Shown: positions 1 through 8,518 of the stretch, piece by piece | How positions within the stretch are numbered: position 1 is the stretch's first letter | How the letters are laid out: each line of letters begins with the position of its first letter | Assembly (NCBI GenBank): GCA_937944855.1 | Contig: CALFAY010000003.1 | Coordinates: 1 to 64,000, forward strand | Direction of reading: 5' to 3' | DNA: 64,000 nt | Source of the DNA: an uncultured Planctomycetota bacterium | GTDB lineage: Bacteria > Planctomycetota > Planctomycetia > Gemmatales > HRBIN36 | Translations under genes and position numbers: made by a program | Notes under the pieces: generated by a model | Told to the model about the DNA's origin: nothing | Databases searched by the model: none | Seen by the model: only the letters and a program-made list of their open reading frames with translations

Positions 1-540
1 CCACGAAGAACCCAGCGAACGGCACTCCTACGAACAATACGCAAATCGCCGCCATTTCTAACAGGCGACTTTGGGAAATCGTTAAGTCAGCGAAAGACGC
101 AGGCCGGAACCAGGCCAGGAGCGCGATTGCGGCCACATCCAATCCGAACGTCCACCAGGGGCTGATCGGGACCCGGCCGAAACAGCCGCAGTGGCTGCGA
201 CCTTCCAGGGCCATGTACAGCGATCCGACAGCCAACATGCCGAAGAAAACCAACGCCGCATACCGCGCCCAGCGCTGGGCCAACCCGCTGAGCAGCCACA
301 AACCGAGGAACAACTTTAGTTCAATGACCGCAATCTGTGCCCGCGGCAAGGCCAACAGCCCGTCACGGGCCAGAGGATCGAAACGGAAACCGTCGAGCTT
401 GGCGAAAGCGGCGAAAAGCAGGATCAACCCGACCGCGATGCGGACGACGAGGAAGCCGCGCCCCCCCCGTTGCGCGCATTCCAAGCCCGGTCGGCTACGA
501 GCCGGGCGTCGGGTTCCGTCATTCGCATCTCGGCGGCCAT
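1..540 (-). CDS. MauE/DoxX-like membrane protein, 3' truncated, apparent frameshift
   Basis: The gene runs off the left edge, so the C-terminus is missing. The membrane part, read from about position 484 down to 1, has hydrophobic segments starting with LVVRIAVGLILLFAAFAKLD, then a conserved HCGCFG motif and a further helix. That layout fits the MauE/DoxX-like redox-associated membrane proteins common in planctomycetes. The ATG at 538-540 has a good ribosome-binding site (GGAAGGG, about 7 bases upstream) and a promoter behind it, but it lies in a different frame from the membrane domain. The two frames meet at a run of eight G (461-468); one extra G would join them (...WNARNGGGRGFLVV...). Alternatively a TTG at 482-484 starts the membrane frame directly. 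The assembly could have lost one base, or the tract could be a real phase-variable or decayed site. Function beyond the family is unknown. Confidence 0.6.
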
Positions 541-592
541 CGCTGGCCCTTCCCGCCGAATGGATGTTGAGGTGATTCGGAAACTGAGCGTG

Positions 593-622
593 AGATTACT
601 CCGGCCAAGGGAAGGTTGTCAA
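593..622 (-). promoter_or_regulatory. Sigma70-type promoter for the MauE-like gene
   Basis: On the minus strand a perfect -35 TTGACA (617-622) is followed by 18 bases and a -10 TAATCT (593-598). The predicted start lies near 586, giving a leader of about 45 bases to the ATG at 540. An A/T tract directly upstream (623-645) resembles an UP element. Confidence 0.6.
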
Positions 623-645
623 GAAAAAAATTTGGAAATTTTTTC
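623..645. repeat. AT-rich inverted repeat, possible UP element
   Basis: Arms GAAAAAAATTT and AAATTTTTTC flank GG. The element stands out in a GC-rich surround and abuts the -35 box of the minus-strand promoter, so an UP-element role is more likely than a terminator. Confidence 0.45.
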
Positions 646-703
646 TACGTTGCAAACAAGGCGAACCACCCGGGGTTGGCGTGGCTGTCTTTCGTTGGCT
701 TCC

Positions 704-759
704 GAGCCGCGACGGCAACGGAGCGGGGAAGAGACACCGCTCCCTCGCGGTCGCGGCTC
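704..759. repeat. Palindromic intergenic repeat, copy A
   Basis: Outer perfect 10-base arms GAGCCGCGAC / GTCGCGGCTC enclose inner 7-base arms GGAGCGG / CCGCTCC, so the DNA could fold into a nested hairpin of 56 bases. A related copy sits at 47104-47157. It lies between the end of the response regulator gene and the MauE-like gene promoter and has no T tract. The rest of 541-856 holds no gene that I can support. Confidence 0.55.
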
Positions 760-856
760 AGAATGGCAAATGCTCACGAGGCGGAAAGAGCATTTGCGGA
801 TAGAATCAACGAGTAATTTCGTGACAAGAAACAGGATGATGGTATGCAGCAGGTTG

Positions 857-2266
857 TTAATTTTTGTCTCGATCCATGCGGATGCCCAGTTCCTCGATTT
901 TGCGATAAAGCGAACTCAAGGCTAAGCCGAGCCGACGGGCCGCCTCTTTCTTGTCCTGAGAGGAACGGAGCACCCGTTCGATATGGCGTCTTTCGAAATA
1001 GCTGACGGCGGTACGCAGATCGTCGCTGAGGCACACGTCGGGATCGGGCGCCAGATCGGGCGGCAAATCGGCGACCGTGATGAGCGGGCCTTCGCTCAGG
1101 ATCACCGCCCGCTGCAAGGCATTATCCAGTTCCCGGACGTTGCCTCGCCACGGAGCGCTTAAGAGCAACTGCATTGCCGTGTGGTCCACGCCGCGAATTC
1201 GCTTGCCCTGATTGCGCACATGTCGTGCCAGAAGGAACTCGACCAACTCGGGAATGTCCTCACGGCGGTCACGCAGCGGCGGCAGATGGATGGTCACGAC
1301 GTTGAGACGGTAATACAGGTCTTCGCGGAAGCGTCCCTCGGCGACCTCCCGGGCAAGGTCCTTGTTGGTGGCGGCGATGATCCGGGCCTGGACCTGCACT
1401 GGAGCGCTGGCTCCGACGGGCAGAATCTCCTTCTGCTCAATGGCCCGAAGCAATTTGGCCTGCGTGCCAAGCTTCATCTCGGCAATCTCGTCGAGGAAAA
1501 GCGTGCCCCGGCCAACGTGCTGGAAAACTCCCTCCGCGTCCCGATCCGCCCCGGTGTAGGCTCCCTTGCGATGGCCGAAAAGCTGGTTCTCCAGAAGATC
1601 CTCGGAAATAGCCGCGCAGTTGACGGCTAAGAAGCGTTCGGCGCGCTCGGGGCTGTGGTGATGGATGGCCCGGGCGATCAGTTCCTTGCCCGTGCCGCTT
1701 TCGCCGATCAACAGCACGGTCGTCCGGCTGGCCGACACCTTGCGAACCAGGTCGAAAACCTGCCGCATGGACGGGCTGGAACCAACTATGTGGCTGAAAT
1801 CGAACTGCTGATGCAACTCGCGCCGCAGCCATTGGTTTTCCAGGTGCAGGCGACGATAGGCGAGCAGATGGCGAATCTTGGCGGCCACCTCGTCCAGGAG
1901 CAGCGGCTTCATCAAATAGTCGTGAGCGCCCCGTTTGAAGGCTTCGACGGCGCTTTCGACAGTGGCGTAGGCCGTGACCAGGACGACAAAGGTGTCTGGG
2001 CTGATCCGGAGCAGGCGTTCCAGGACCGTAACGCCGTCCATTCCTGGCAACTGAAGATCACACAAGACGACGTCAAAATGTTGCTGGCTGGCCAGGTTCA
2101 GGGCCGCCTCGCCGTCCTCCGCCGTAGCAACGCTGTGTCCCTCCTGCTCCAGGAACTCCGCCAGCGTGGACCGAATCAAAGGTTCGTCCTCGACGATGAG
2201 CACCTTTGCGGTCGGCGTCGGAGCCTCGAGGGGCTGAGCCACGTTCCAAACCGGGGCGGTCGTCAT
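857..2266 (-). CDS. NtrC-family sigma54-dependent response regulator
   Basis: This 469-residue protein has the full NtrC order. The receiver domain (about 21-135) has an acidic pocket EDE, phospho-acceptor D70 in LCDLQLPGMDG and K120. The AAA+ sigma54-interaction domain follows, with Walker A GESGTGKE (188-195), the L1 loop as GAYTGA (235-240, the Tyr variant of GAFTGA) and Walker B LFLDEIAEM. A Fis-type helix-turn-helix occupies the last 40 residues (AARRLGLALSSLYRKIEELG). When phosphorylated it should open sigma54 promoters. The kinase gene is upstream with a gap of only 3 bases, so the pair is co-transcribed and presumably cognate. The target genes are unknown; I found no convincing -24/-12 promoter nearby. 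Confidence 0.93.
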   Translation of the reverse strand: MTTAPVWNVAQPLEAPTPTAKVLIVEDEPLIRSTLAEFLEQEGHSVATAEDGEAALNLASQQHFDVVLCDLQLPGMDGVTVLERLLRISPDTFVVLVTAYATVESAVEAFKRGAHDYLMKPLLLDEVAAKIRHLLAYRRLHLENQWLRRELHQQFDFSHIVGSSPSMRQVFDLVRKVSASRTTVLLIGESGTGKELIARAIHHHSPERAERFLAVNCAAISEDLLENQLFGHRKGAYTGADRDAEGVFQHVGRGTLFLDEIAEMKLGTQAKLLRAIEQKEILPVGASAPVQVQARIIAATNKDLAREVAEGRFREDLYYRLNVVTIHLPPLRDRREDIPELVEFLLARHVRNQGKRIRGVDHTAMQLLLSAPWRGNVRELDNALQRAVILSEGPLITVADLPPDLAPDPDVCLSDDLRTAVSYFERRHIERVLRSSQDKKEAARRLGLALSSLYRKIEELGIRMDRDKN

Positions 2267-2269
2267 GGG

Positions 2270-3562
2270 TCACCGGATCGGCAGATGGATGCGGAAGACG
2301 GTGCGAACATGCGGCTGGGACTCGAACGACACCCGGCCGCCGTTTTCCGCCACCAGTTGCCGTGTGACGAACAGACCGAGTCCCGTGCCGTGCGGTTTGG
2401 TTGTGTAGTAGGGACGGAACAGCCGGGCAGGCTCCTGAATGCCGTGCCCATCATCGGCAATCTCCAGGACTACTTCGCCATCTTTCTGGCTTACGCTGGC
2501 CTCGACGGTTCCGCCGCGATCCGTGGCATCGATGGCGTTGAGGACGAGGTTCAGAACTGCCTGCACGAGTTGGTCCCGAACGACATATACGGGAGCAAGC
2601 CTCTCCGAGACCTGCACTTTGATGGTCCTGCCCACGATGCGTTTGTAGTACTTGGCGATGTCAAGGGCTTGTTGGACAATCTCGCCGGGCAGAGTCCAGA
2701 CCCGTTCCTTGGCTGCCGGCCGGCTGAAGGCGATCAATTCGCGGAGGATTCCCTGAATCCGTCGGAGTTGCCCAGAGACCAGTTCCAGCTTTTCTTGAGC
2801 GTACTCGTCCTGAATCCGACGTTGCAGCAGTTGGATCAGGGAACTGACCGAAGTCAGCGGATTGCCGACTTCGTGAGCAATGCCCGCTGCCAACAAGCCG
2901 AAAGCCGCCATCTTCTCCTGGTGCAACAGGCGGGCCTGGGCCTCTTCCAGTTCACGGGTCCGCTGGGCGATCCGGTCTTCGAGCAAAGCTCGATGCTCCT
3001 GCAAAGATTGGTTGAGTTCGTGCATGTGGTCGCCGACCCGCTTCAGCAATTCCGCCAGGGCGTTGGCCGACCAGGTCGCCCACCCTAACAGCACCAGCAC
3101 CAGCACCAGCGAGCGAACGTGCTGCTGTTCAGGGGGGAGGCTCAAAAACAACAGGAAGCAACTGAGGCAGTGCAACCCACACGTCAAGTAGGTGACAAAG
3201 CGGTCGTGACGAATGGCACAGCAGATCAGGGAAAGCAGATAATAGTAGCGGAACGGGCTTTCCAGGCCGGAGTCGAAGTAGCACAGCAAGCCGATGAAGA
3301 CCGCTTCCAGGGTGGCGATGGCCAGCGGAAAGTGGCCGAGAAAGACCCGGCCTCGGTAGCTGTACCAAGTGTCGATGAGGGCGTACAACGCTCCCAGCCC
3401 CAGCAGGGCGTTGAGCATGGTCCCGTTGGCTGTCGGATGCGGTTCGACGTTGACCAGCAGATAGCCGATCACGACCCCGACCCAACGCATTTTGACGACG
3501 ACCGCTTCGGCGGCAAGCTCCCAGCGCGAAGGGACCGCCGCCGGCCACGATAGGCTTGCCAT
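2270..3562 (-). CDS. Membrane sensor histidine kinase (NtrB-like core)
   Basis: The first 165 residues hold about six hydrophobic segments and form the membrane sensor; no PAS or GAF domain is evident. A short coiled linker (HELNQSLQEHRALLEDRIAQ) leads to the dimerisation domain with the phospho-acceptor in AGIAHEVGNPLTSVSSL (His about 230). The ATPase core follows, with N box NLVLNAIDA, G1 DDGHGI and G2 GTGLGL. It should phosphorylate the NtrC-type regulator encoded just downstream. The start is uncertain: a GTG at 3601 opens the frame, but the ATG at 3562 sits behind a purine-rich stretch and a possible -10 TACAAT at 3610-3615. The ATG at 3490 would still keep all membrane segments. Confidence 0.88.
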   Translation of the reverse strand: MASLSWPAAVPSRWELAAEAVVVKMRWVGVVIGYLLVNVEPHPTANGTMLNALLGLGALYALIDTWYSYRGRVFLGHFPLAIATLEAVFIGLLCYFDSGLESPFRYYYLLSLICCAIRHDRFVTYLTCGLHCLSCFLLFLSLPPEQQHVRSLVLVLVLLGWATWSANALAELLKRVGDHMHELNQSLQEHRALLEDRIAQRTRELEEAQARLLHQEKMAAFGLLAAGIAHEVGNPLTSVSSLIQLLQRRIQDEYAQEKLELVSGQLRRIQGILRELIAFSRPAAKERVWTLPGEIVQQALDIAKYYKRIVGRTIKVQVSERLAPVYVVRDQLVQAVLNLVLNAIDATDRGGTVEASVSQKDGEVVLEIADDGHGIQEPARLFRPYYTTKPHGTGLGLFVTRQLVAENGGRVSFESQPHVRTVFRIHLPIR

Positions 3563-3671
3563 GTGTACTGGCCCCCGACAAAAGACGGGAACTTGCGACA
3601 CTCATGCTTATTGTAGCCGGGTGCCGCCGTCGTCATGGTCCGGGAGTCGAAACGCGAGGGGTGCTCGCGGC

Positions 3672-5039
3672 TCAGAAGAGTTCCCAGACCGGTTCCGCCT
3701 CGACGAGCCGGACCGGCTTGCCGTCAGGTCCGGGCAGGGTCGCAGCTGGGTCGATCCCCAGAGTATGATAAACCGTGGCCACGATTTCGGATGGATGGAT
3801 CGGTCTTTCCTTCGGTTCCCGAGCCAGCGGATCGGATGCCCCAATCACTCGGCCTCCTCGAATGGGTCCACCTGCCAGAATGCCGCTCCAAACACCGGGC
3901 CAATGATCGCGACCGCCCCGGCTGTTGATCTTCGGCGTTCGGCCAAATTCCCCCACACAGACAACGACGGTGTGGCTGAGCAAGCCGCGGTCGCTCAAAT
4001 CATCCAGCAGGGCACAGAATGCCTGATCCAGCGTCGGACACAAGACCCGCCGATAATCTTCCAGCGTCGAGGGCAAGTCGCTGCCGTTGGCGTGACAGTC
4101 CCATGTCACCCTATGAAAAACCGTATCGAACATGTTGACCGTCACGACTCGGACGCCGTGTTCGATCAATCGGCGTGCCAGGAGACAGGATTGGCCGAAG
4201 GTGTTCCAGCCGTAGCGTACCCGCGTGGAAAGCGGCTCGGCATCAAGATTGAAAGCGGCCCTCGCTCGGCTGTTGAGAAGGAACCCCAGCCCCTCGGAAG
4301 GAGAATGGAAAACGTCAGGGTTTCGATGCGTCCAGCCGTTTGCATCCTGCGATTGCGGCCGTACTCCTTCGAGAGCTGCCATCAGCGCGGAACGAGGCAT
4401 CAGCCGAGCGGCATCCAGGCCCGAAGGCGACGTGGGGTCATGGGGTCGAACCGAGGCGAGATCGGCTGCGGCACAAAGGGGACCGAACTCGGGACCGAGG
4501 AAGCCTGACGTCTGGCTGTGGCCGATGGGTACGCCGGTGTTGCCGATGGGCCTCGGCGTAACGACCCAGGGCGGGACACCACGGAACGCACCGGAGCATT
4601 TGCTGACCAGCGCCCCAAAATGGGGACGGTTCAGGTCGGATCGGGATGCTCTGCCAGTTTGCAGCAGTTGGAAGCCGATTTCGTGTATCGGTGCCTCGTC
4701 GTGATGTATGGAACGCAGCACGGCGAAACGATGAGCAGAAGCTGCCATCCGGGGGAGGTTTTCGCTGAAGTACAGTCCCGGGACTGTCGTGCGGATTGCT
4801 CCGAACGGGCCACGAATCTCTGCCGGAGCGTCGGGTTTGGGGTCCCAAGTCTCGAGGTGGCTTGGCCCGCCCACAAGGAGTAGTTGGATGCACGCGCCTT
4901 CCCGGAATGAACTTCGGGCCTGCAAGCCGGTCAGTTGCGTCAGGGTCATTCCCATGCTCAAGCCGCCGACCCGGAGGAACTCTCGTCGAGAAAGTTTGTC
5001 GCTGAATCGCACCGGCCGATCGCTTTTGAAGCTCAACAT
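3672..5039 (-). CDS. DUF1501 family secreted protein (Tat-type signal)
   Basis: The chosen ATG at 5039 has GAGG upstream and gives 455 residues. The N-terminus carries a twin-arginine-like signal (SRREFLRVGG followed by a hydrophobic run). The body has the usual DUF1501 landmarks: LLVGGPSHLETWDPKPDAP, a middle ILARRLIEHGVRVVTVNMFD, and WDCHAN...TLEDY...LDQAFCALLDDL...VVVCVGEFGRTPKIN...GRDHWP near the end. DUF1501 proteins belong to the alkaline-phosphatase/sulfatase-like fold and are very abundant in planctomycetes, often paired with DUF1549/DUF1553 proteins. No such partner is present here, so the substrate is unknown. Confidence 0.9.
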   Translation of the reverse strand: MLSFKSDRPVRFSDKLSRREFLRVGGLSMGMTLTQLTGLQARSSFREGACIQLLLVGGPSHLETWDPKPDAPAEIRGPFGAIRTTVPGLYFSENLPRMAASAHRFAVLRSIHHDEAPIHEIGFQLLQTGRASRSDLNRPHFGALVSKCSGAFRGVPPWVVTPRPIGNTGVPIGHSQTSGFLGPEFGPLCAAADLASVRPHDPTSPSGLDAARLMPRSALMAALEGVRPQSQDANGWTHRNPDVFHSPSEGLGFLLNSRARAAFNLDAEPLSTRVRYGWNTFGQSCLLARRLIEHGVRVVTVNMFDTVFHRVTWDCHANGSDLPSTLEDYRRVLCPTLDQAFCALLDDLSDRGLLSHTVVVCVGEFGRTPKINSRGGRDHWPGVWSGILAGGPIRGGRVIGASDPLAREPKERPIHPSEIVATVYHTLGIDPAATLPGPDGKPVRLVEAEPVWELF

Positions 5040-5142
5040 CTCTAACCTCCCGCTTCCTCTTCGCCTCCGCGGTGTCTGTCGGCCGACTGCGATCATATTC
5101 TCCCTTCCCGTGCGGCCGCAACGAGAAAAGGCAGCCTCCGGT

Positions 5143-5709
5143 CTAGCCATGTTTTGCTTGCGATTGCTGCAAGAGCGGATGCAAGTCGCGGCTGATCTGG
5201 GTTGAACCAGCCCGGACCATGCCTTGAGCTTCCGGGTCAACAAAGAATTCGGGAAAAACCGTCAGGCTGTCGTAAAGAGCATTGGCCAGCACGGTCTTCT
5301 CCAGCGAGACATTGGTCAGCTTCGTCTCCCTGAGATTGGCTCCTTGCAGATTTGCGCCCCCCAGGCTGGCCCCGGTCAAGTCGGCCTTGCAGAGATAGGC
5401 CCCGATCAGGTTGGCATCGCCAAGGCTTGCCCCGTTCAACACCGTGCCCAGAAGGATAGCGTTTTCCAAACTGGCGGTGATCAGGTCGGCTCCGGTCAGG
5501 TTGGCTCCGGAAAGGTCGGCTCCCACCAGGCGCGCTCCCCTCAGGTCTGCCACTGCCAGATTCGCCCCCCGGAGAGCCGCTCCAGAAAGATCTTGGCCCC
5601 GCAAATCTGCCACGGCCAGATTGCGGCCGCTCAGATCGGCTCCGACGAGGGAATTGGCGTCCACCTCGGCGAGCACCTCGCCCGTGAGCTTGTGCTTGAT
5701 CTCAATCAC
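5143..5709 (-). CDS. Pentapeptide-repeat protein
   Basis: The start is GTG at 5709 with a strong AGGAGG 8 bases upstream; a nearby ATG runs into a stop after two codons. The 188-residue product consists mostly of A(D/N)LxG pentapeptides from about residue 25 to 150 (for example ADLSGRNLAVADLRGQDLSG), which form a right-handed quadrilateral beta-helix. There is no signal peptide or membrane segment. A non-repeat tail of about 40 residues (VFPEFFVDPEAQG...) follows. It precedes the DUF1501 gene by about 100 bases on the same strand. Pentapeptide proteins can be DNA mimics or scaffolds; nothing here selects between these roles. Confidence 0.9.
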   Translation of the reverse strand: MIEIKHKLTGEVLAEVDANSLVGADLSGRNLAVADLRGQDLSGAALRGANLAVADLRGARLVGADLSGANLTGADLITASLENAILLGTVLNGASLGDANLIGAYLCKADLTGASLGGANLQGANLRETKLTNVSLEKTVLANALYDSLTVFPEFFVDPEAQGMVRAGSTQISRDLHPLLQQSQAKHG

Positions 5710-6389
5710 TCTGGCATCCTCCTCTCTCTCCCGCGGAGCAGGGACCTTCCTTACGCTACTGCCCCGGCTCTAACCGTGCAATCGCCTGCCCCGGAAAACC
5801 ATTGCCCGACGTCGAACGTTCCCCCGTGGCGTAAACCACGGTTAACCTGGCCATTAACAACTGCTTGCAGACCTTTACACTTGGCAACCCCCCTTTTCCG
5901 AACGATTCGCGTCAGAGTTTCAGGGTTCCGTCGAGAAACCTTCGGCAGGTTCGCTGGTTTTTGCGGCGTTGAGACTGGTGTCAGAAGCCTGGTGCCGTCC
6001 CTGGGCTGATGCGCGGCATGAATCTTGCTCGTTGAAAATCGTGCTTGTCCCTCAAGGATGTCCTCCTTCCTCCCCGTTCGCCGTTGCATTCCTCCTCCCC
6101 GTTTCCGGACCATGCAGCGGCGAACTTATCGTTGAGCGCGATTCTTGCAATATCGCACCAACCGAATCGCGCCGACCAATGGCCGGATCCCCTAACAGAC
6201 CTTCCCTGTCTGCCCGGTAGGCACCGATCCCCGCAAAACATCTCCCCAACAACAGGCACAAAGTTCCGGCACGGACTGAAAGCCTGTGCTAAATTCCCGT
6301 AGAGCAAGAGACGGCCAGAAATCCTCCCCCGCACGAGTTGGCCAATTCCCTGGTTTTTCCCCTCATTCCCGTTGTGAGGCGGAGACATC
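5710..6389. other. Intergenic region between divergent units, no gene seen
   Basis: About 680 bases separate the minus-strand pentapeptide gene from the plus-strand glycan operon. Open frames here have atypical composition and no family resemblance. The control regions of both units must lie here, but I found no promoter with two good boxes and no convincing sigma54 site. Confidence 0.5.
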
Positions 6390-7640
6390 GTGAGCGCCCT
6401 GATCCCCCTGACCGCCATCCCGTACCCGGTCCCAGAACCGGCAAAACGCTTTCAGGCTCCTTCGCGGCAGTCGTCCTCGTCGGCCCAGGCGTCGCCCAAA
6501 CGCTCAAGCGTGGCTGTAATCTTCGGTACTCGGCCCGAGGCCATCAAGCTTGCCCCGGTGATTCAGGCTTTGAACATGCAGGAGCAGGCGATTCGTTGCG
6601 TGGTCATCGCCACGGGCCAGCATAGCCGACTGGTGCAGCCGGTCATTGATCTGTTCGGTATGCGCGTGGACTACAACCTTAGCCTCATGCAGCCCGGCCA
6701 AAGCCCGAACACGCTCACGGCGCGAGCCATGACCGCGCTGGAACCGATCCTGGCACAAGAGAAACCCGATGCCGTCCTGGTGCAGGGCGATACCAGTTCT
6801 GCCCTGGCCGCTGCCCTGACCGCCTTCCATCTGCGCATTCCCATTGGGCACATTGAAGCGGGACTGCGGTCGGGAGACGCCACCAATCCTTTCCCCGAAG
6901 AGATGAACCGGAGGTTGATCACGAACGTGGCTTCCTGGCACTTTGCCCCAACGGGCGCGAACCGTCGTCAGTTGTTGGCGGAAGGCGTAGCAGCCAAGAC
7001 CATCTTCGTGACCGGAAACCCCGTCGTGGATGCTTTCCTGACCATTCGCCGGCGAGTTCCGGCTACTGAGCGGTTACGGGACATTCTGCGACAGGCTGGG
7101 TCGCGGCGTATCCTCGTCGTCACCATGCACCGGCGTGAAAACCTGGGCGAAGTGATGGCCGGCTGCTTGAAGGCTCTGCGGCAGTTTGTCCAACGCCATG
7201 CCGACGTGGAACTAGTCTTTCCGATGCACCCCAATCCGGCCGTGCGCTCCGTTGCGGACGCCGTCTTAGGTAATACGGAGCGAGTGCAGTTAGTCGAACC
7301 GCTCGATTATCCCGATTTCCTCGCTCTGCTAAGCCGGGCCTGGCTAATCGCCTCCGACTCGGGAGGCGTCCAGGAAGAGGCTCCAGCGTTGCGGAAGCCA
7401 TTACTGATTCTCCGGGAAACCACGGAACGGCCCGAGGCGGTCCAGGTGGGTGCCGCCCGGCTCGTCGGCACTTCGCCTCGCAGGCTGGCTGCCATGCTGG
7501 AGTCCGCATATGTCGATGAATCCTGGCATGGCCGCCTGCGCACGATCATCAACCCGTTTGGACGGGGCAAAAGCGCGGTCCGGATTGTCGCTGCCTTGGC
7601 TAAGGTCCTGGGCGTTTCGCTGCGCAAGGAGGCTGCATGA
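6390..7640 (+). CDS. wecB: Non-hydrolysing UDP-N-acetylhexosamine 2-epimerase
   Basis: The 416-residue product has the classic family signatures: FGTRPEAIKLAPVIQAL, VVIATGQHSRL, VQGDTSSALAAALTAF, IPIGHIEAGLRSGD, FPEEMNRRLIT, GNPVVDAFL, TMHRRENLG and SDSGGVQEEAP. WecB/MnaA/WbpI enzymes invert C2 of UDP-GlcNAc-type sugars to the manno form in the cytoplasm. An unusual 40-residue Pro/Ser-rich leader precedes the core. The start is GTG at 6390 with GGAG 5 bases upstream. It opens a tight operon (ATGA overlap with the next gene). Because aminotransferase, dehydrogenase and acetyltransferase genes of the Wbp type follow, the substrate could be a 2,3-diacetamido uronic acid (WbpI role) rather than plain UDP-GlcNAc. 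Confidence 0.93.
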   Translation: MSALIPLTAIPYPVPEPAKRFQAPSRQSSSSAQASPKRSSVAVIFGTRPEAIKLAPVIQALNMQEQAIRCVVIATGQHSRLVQPVIDLFGMRVDYNLSLMQPGQSPNTLTARAMTALEPILAQEKPDAVLVQGDTSSALAAALTAFHLRIPIGHIEAGLRSGDATNPFPEEMNRRLITNVASWHFAPTGANRRQLLAEGVAAKTIFVTGNPVVDAFLTIRRRVPATERLRDILRQAGSRRILVVTMHRRENLGEVMAGCLKALRQFVQRHADVELVFPMHPNPAVRSVADAVLGNTERVQLVEPLDYPDFLALLSRAWLIASDSGGVQEEAPALRKPLLILRETTERPEAVQVGAARLVGTSPRRLAAMLESAYVDESWHGRLRTIINPFGRGKSAVRIVAALAKVLGVSLRKEAA

Positions 7641-8518
7641 TGGCCCTTAATCGTCACCATCATTGGAAAAAACCGACTCCTGTCACCGTCGTTGTGCCCT
7701 TGTTCAACGAGGCAGATGGCATTCCTCATTTGGCGCAAGCTCTGTCCAGACTCGACCGCGCCCTTCGGCCAAGATACGCTCCGACTTACCTTCTGATCGA
7801 CGACGGCAGCACGGATGCCACGGTAGTCACGGCCAAGACATGCTTTGCTGACTGGCTCAGGGTCCGGATCCTCTCTCACCCGGAAAACCGAGGCATCGCC
7901 CGGGCGATCGAGACAGGCTTGCGCGCTGCCCAAACCGAATTCGTCTGCTCCCTAGATGCCGATTGCACTTACGATCCCCTGGTCCTGCTCCCCATGTTGC
8001 ACTTGTTGGAGGAGGGAGCCGATCTGGTGACGGCCTCGCCCTATCACCCACTTGGCAAAGTCGAGCAGGTTCCCGCATGGCGGCTTGCCCTGTCCCGTGG
8101 CGCATCGCTGCTCTATCGCACCGTGCTGAGAACCCGGTTGCATACGTTCACCAGTTGTTGCCGGGCCTACCGCCGATCGGTGGTCGTCAATTTGCTTCTG
8201 CGCAACGGCGGGTTTACCGGCATCGCAGAATTACTCGCACGGCTTTTGCTCGAAGGAGGAAATGTCGCGGAGCAACCAGCCGTGCTGCGCGTCCGACGTT
8301 TCGGACAATCCAAGATGCGCATATTGCGTGTCTTTCTTGGGCATTGTCTGCTCTTGACTGAACTTGCCGTTGTCCACGCCTTCAAACATTTGACCCTGTC
8401 CGCTCCTCGCCGCGTCCTTCGCCATGCCCCGCACCACCCGGGGCCTCAGCGCCATGCCCAGCAGTTGCTTTGTAACCAGAATTCCAAGGGACACCATGAC
8501 ACCAACTGCAATACTTGA
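7637..8518 (+). CDS. GT2 family glycosyltransferase, DPM1-like
   Basis: The 293-residue protein starts TVVVPLFNEADGIPHL and carries the nucleotide-binding IDDGSTDAT and the metal-binding SLDADCTYDP, typical of polyprenyl-phosphate sugar synthases (DPM1/CsbB type). RFGQSKMRI near residue 222 also fits that group. No membrane segment is obvious at the C-terminus, unlike CsbB. It overlaps wecB by ATGA and the next gene by 23 bases. The likely role is to charge a polyprenyl phosphate at the cytoplasmic face with a sugar that the YfhO protein of the same operon transfers outside; that pairing is inference from the B. subtilis CsbB-YfhO precedent. Confidence 0.88.
   Translation: MMALNRHHHWKKPTPVTVVVPLFNEADGIPHLAQALSRLDRALRPRYAPTYLLIDDGSTDATVVTAKTCFADWLRVRILSHPENRGIARAIETGLRAAQTEFVCSLDADCTYDPLVLLPMLHLLEEGADLVTASPYHPLGKVEQVPAWRLALSRGASLLYRTVLRTRLHTFTSCCRAYRRSVVVNLLLRNGGFTGIAELLARLLLEGGNVAEQPAVLRVRRFGQSKMRILRVFLGHCLLLTELAVVHAFKHLTLSAPRRVLRHAPHHPGPQRHAQQLLCNQNSKGHHDTNCNT

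Noticed and set aside
1655-3088. Long open frame on the plus strand opposite the two-component genes
   Set aside because: It lies antisense to two genes with complete family signatures, and its translation matches nothing. High-GC codon bias opens such frames.
3093-3111. Short CACCAG trinucleotide-like repeat
   Set aside because: It lies inside the histidine kinase membrane domain, where Leu/Val codons explain it; not a CRISPR or satellite.
3650-3680. Third copy of the GAGCCGCGA palindrome after the DUF1501 gene
   Set aside because: Only the first nine bases agree and there is no matching right arm of the same kind.
5751-6113. Short open frames in the gap before the glycan operon
   Set aside because: No ribosome-binding site, low-complexity translations and overlap on both strands.
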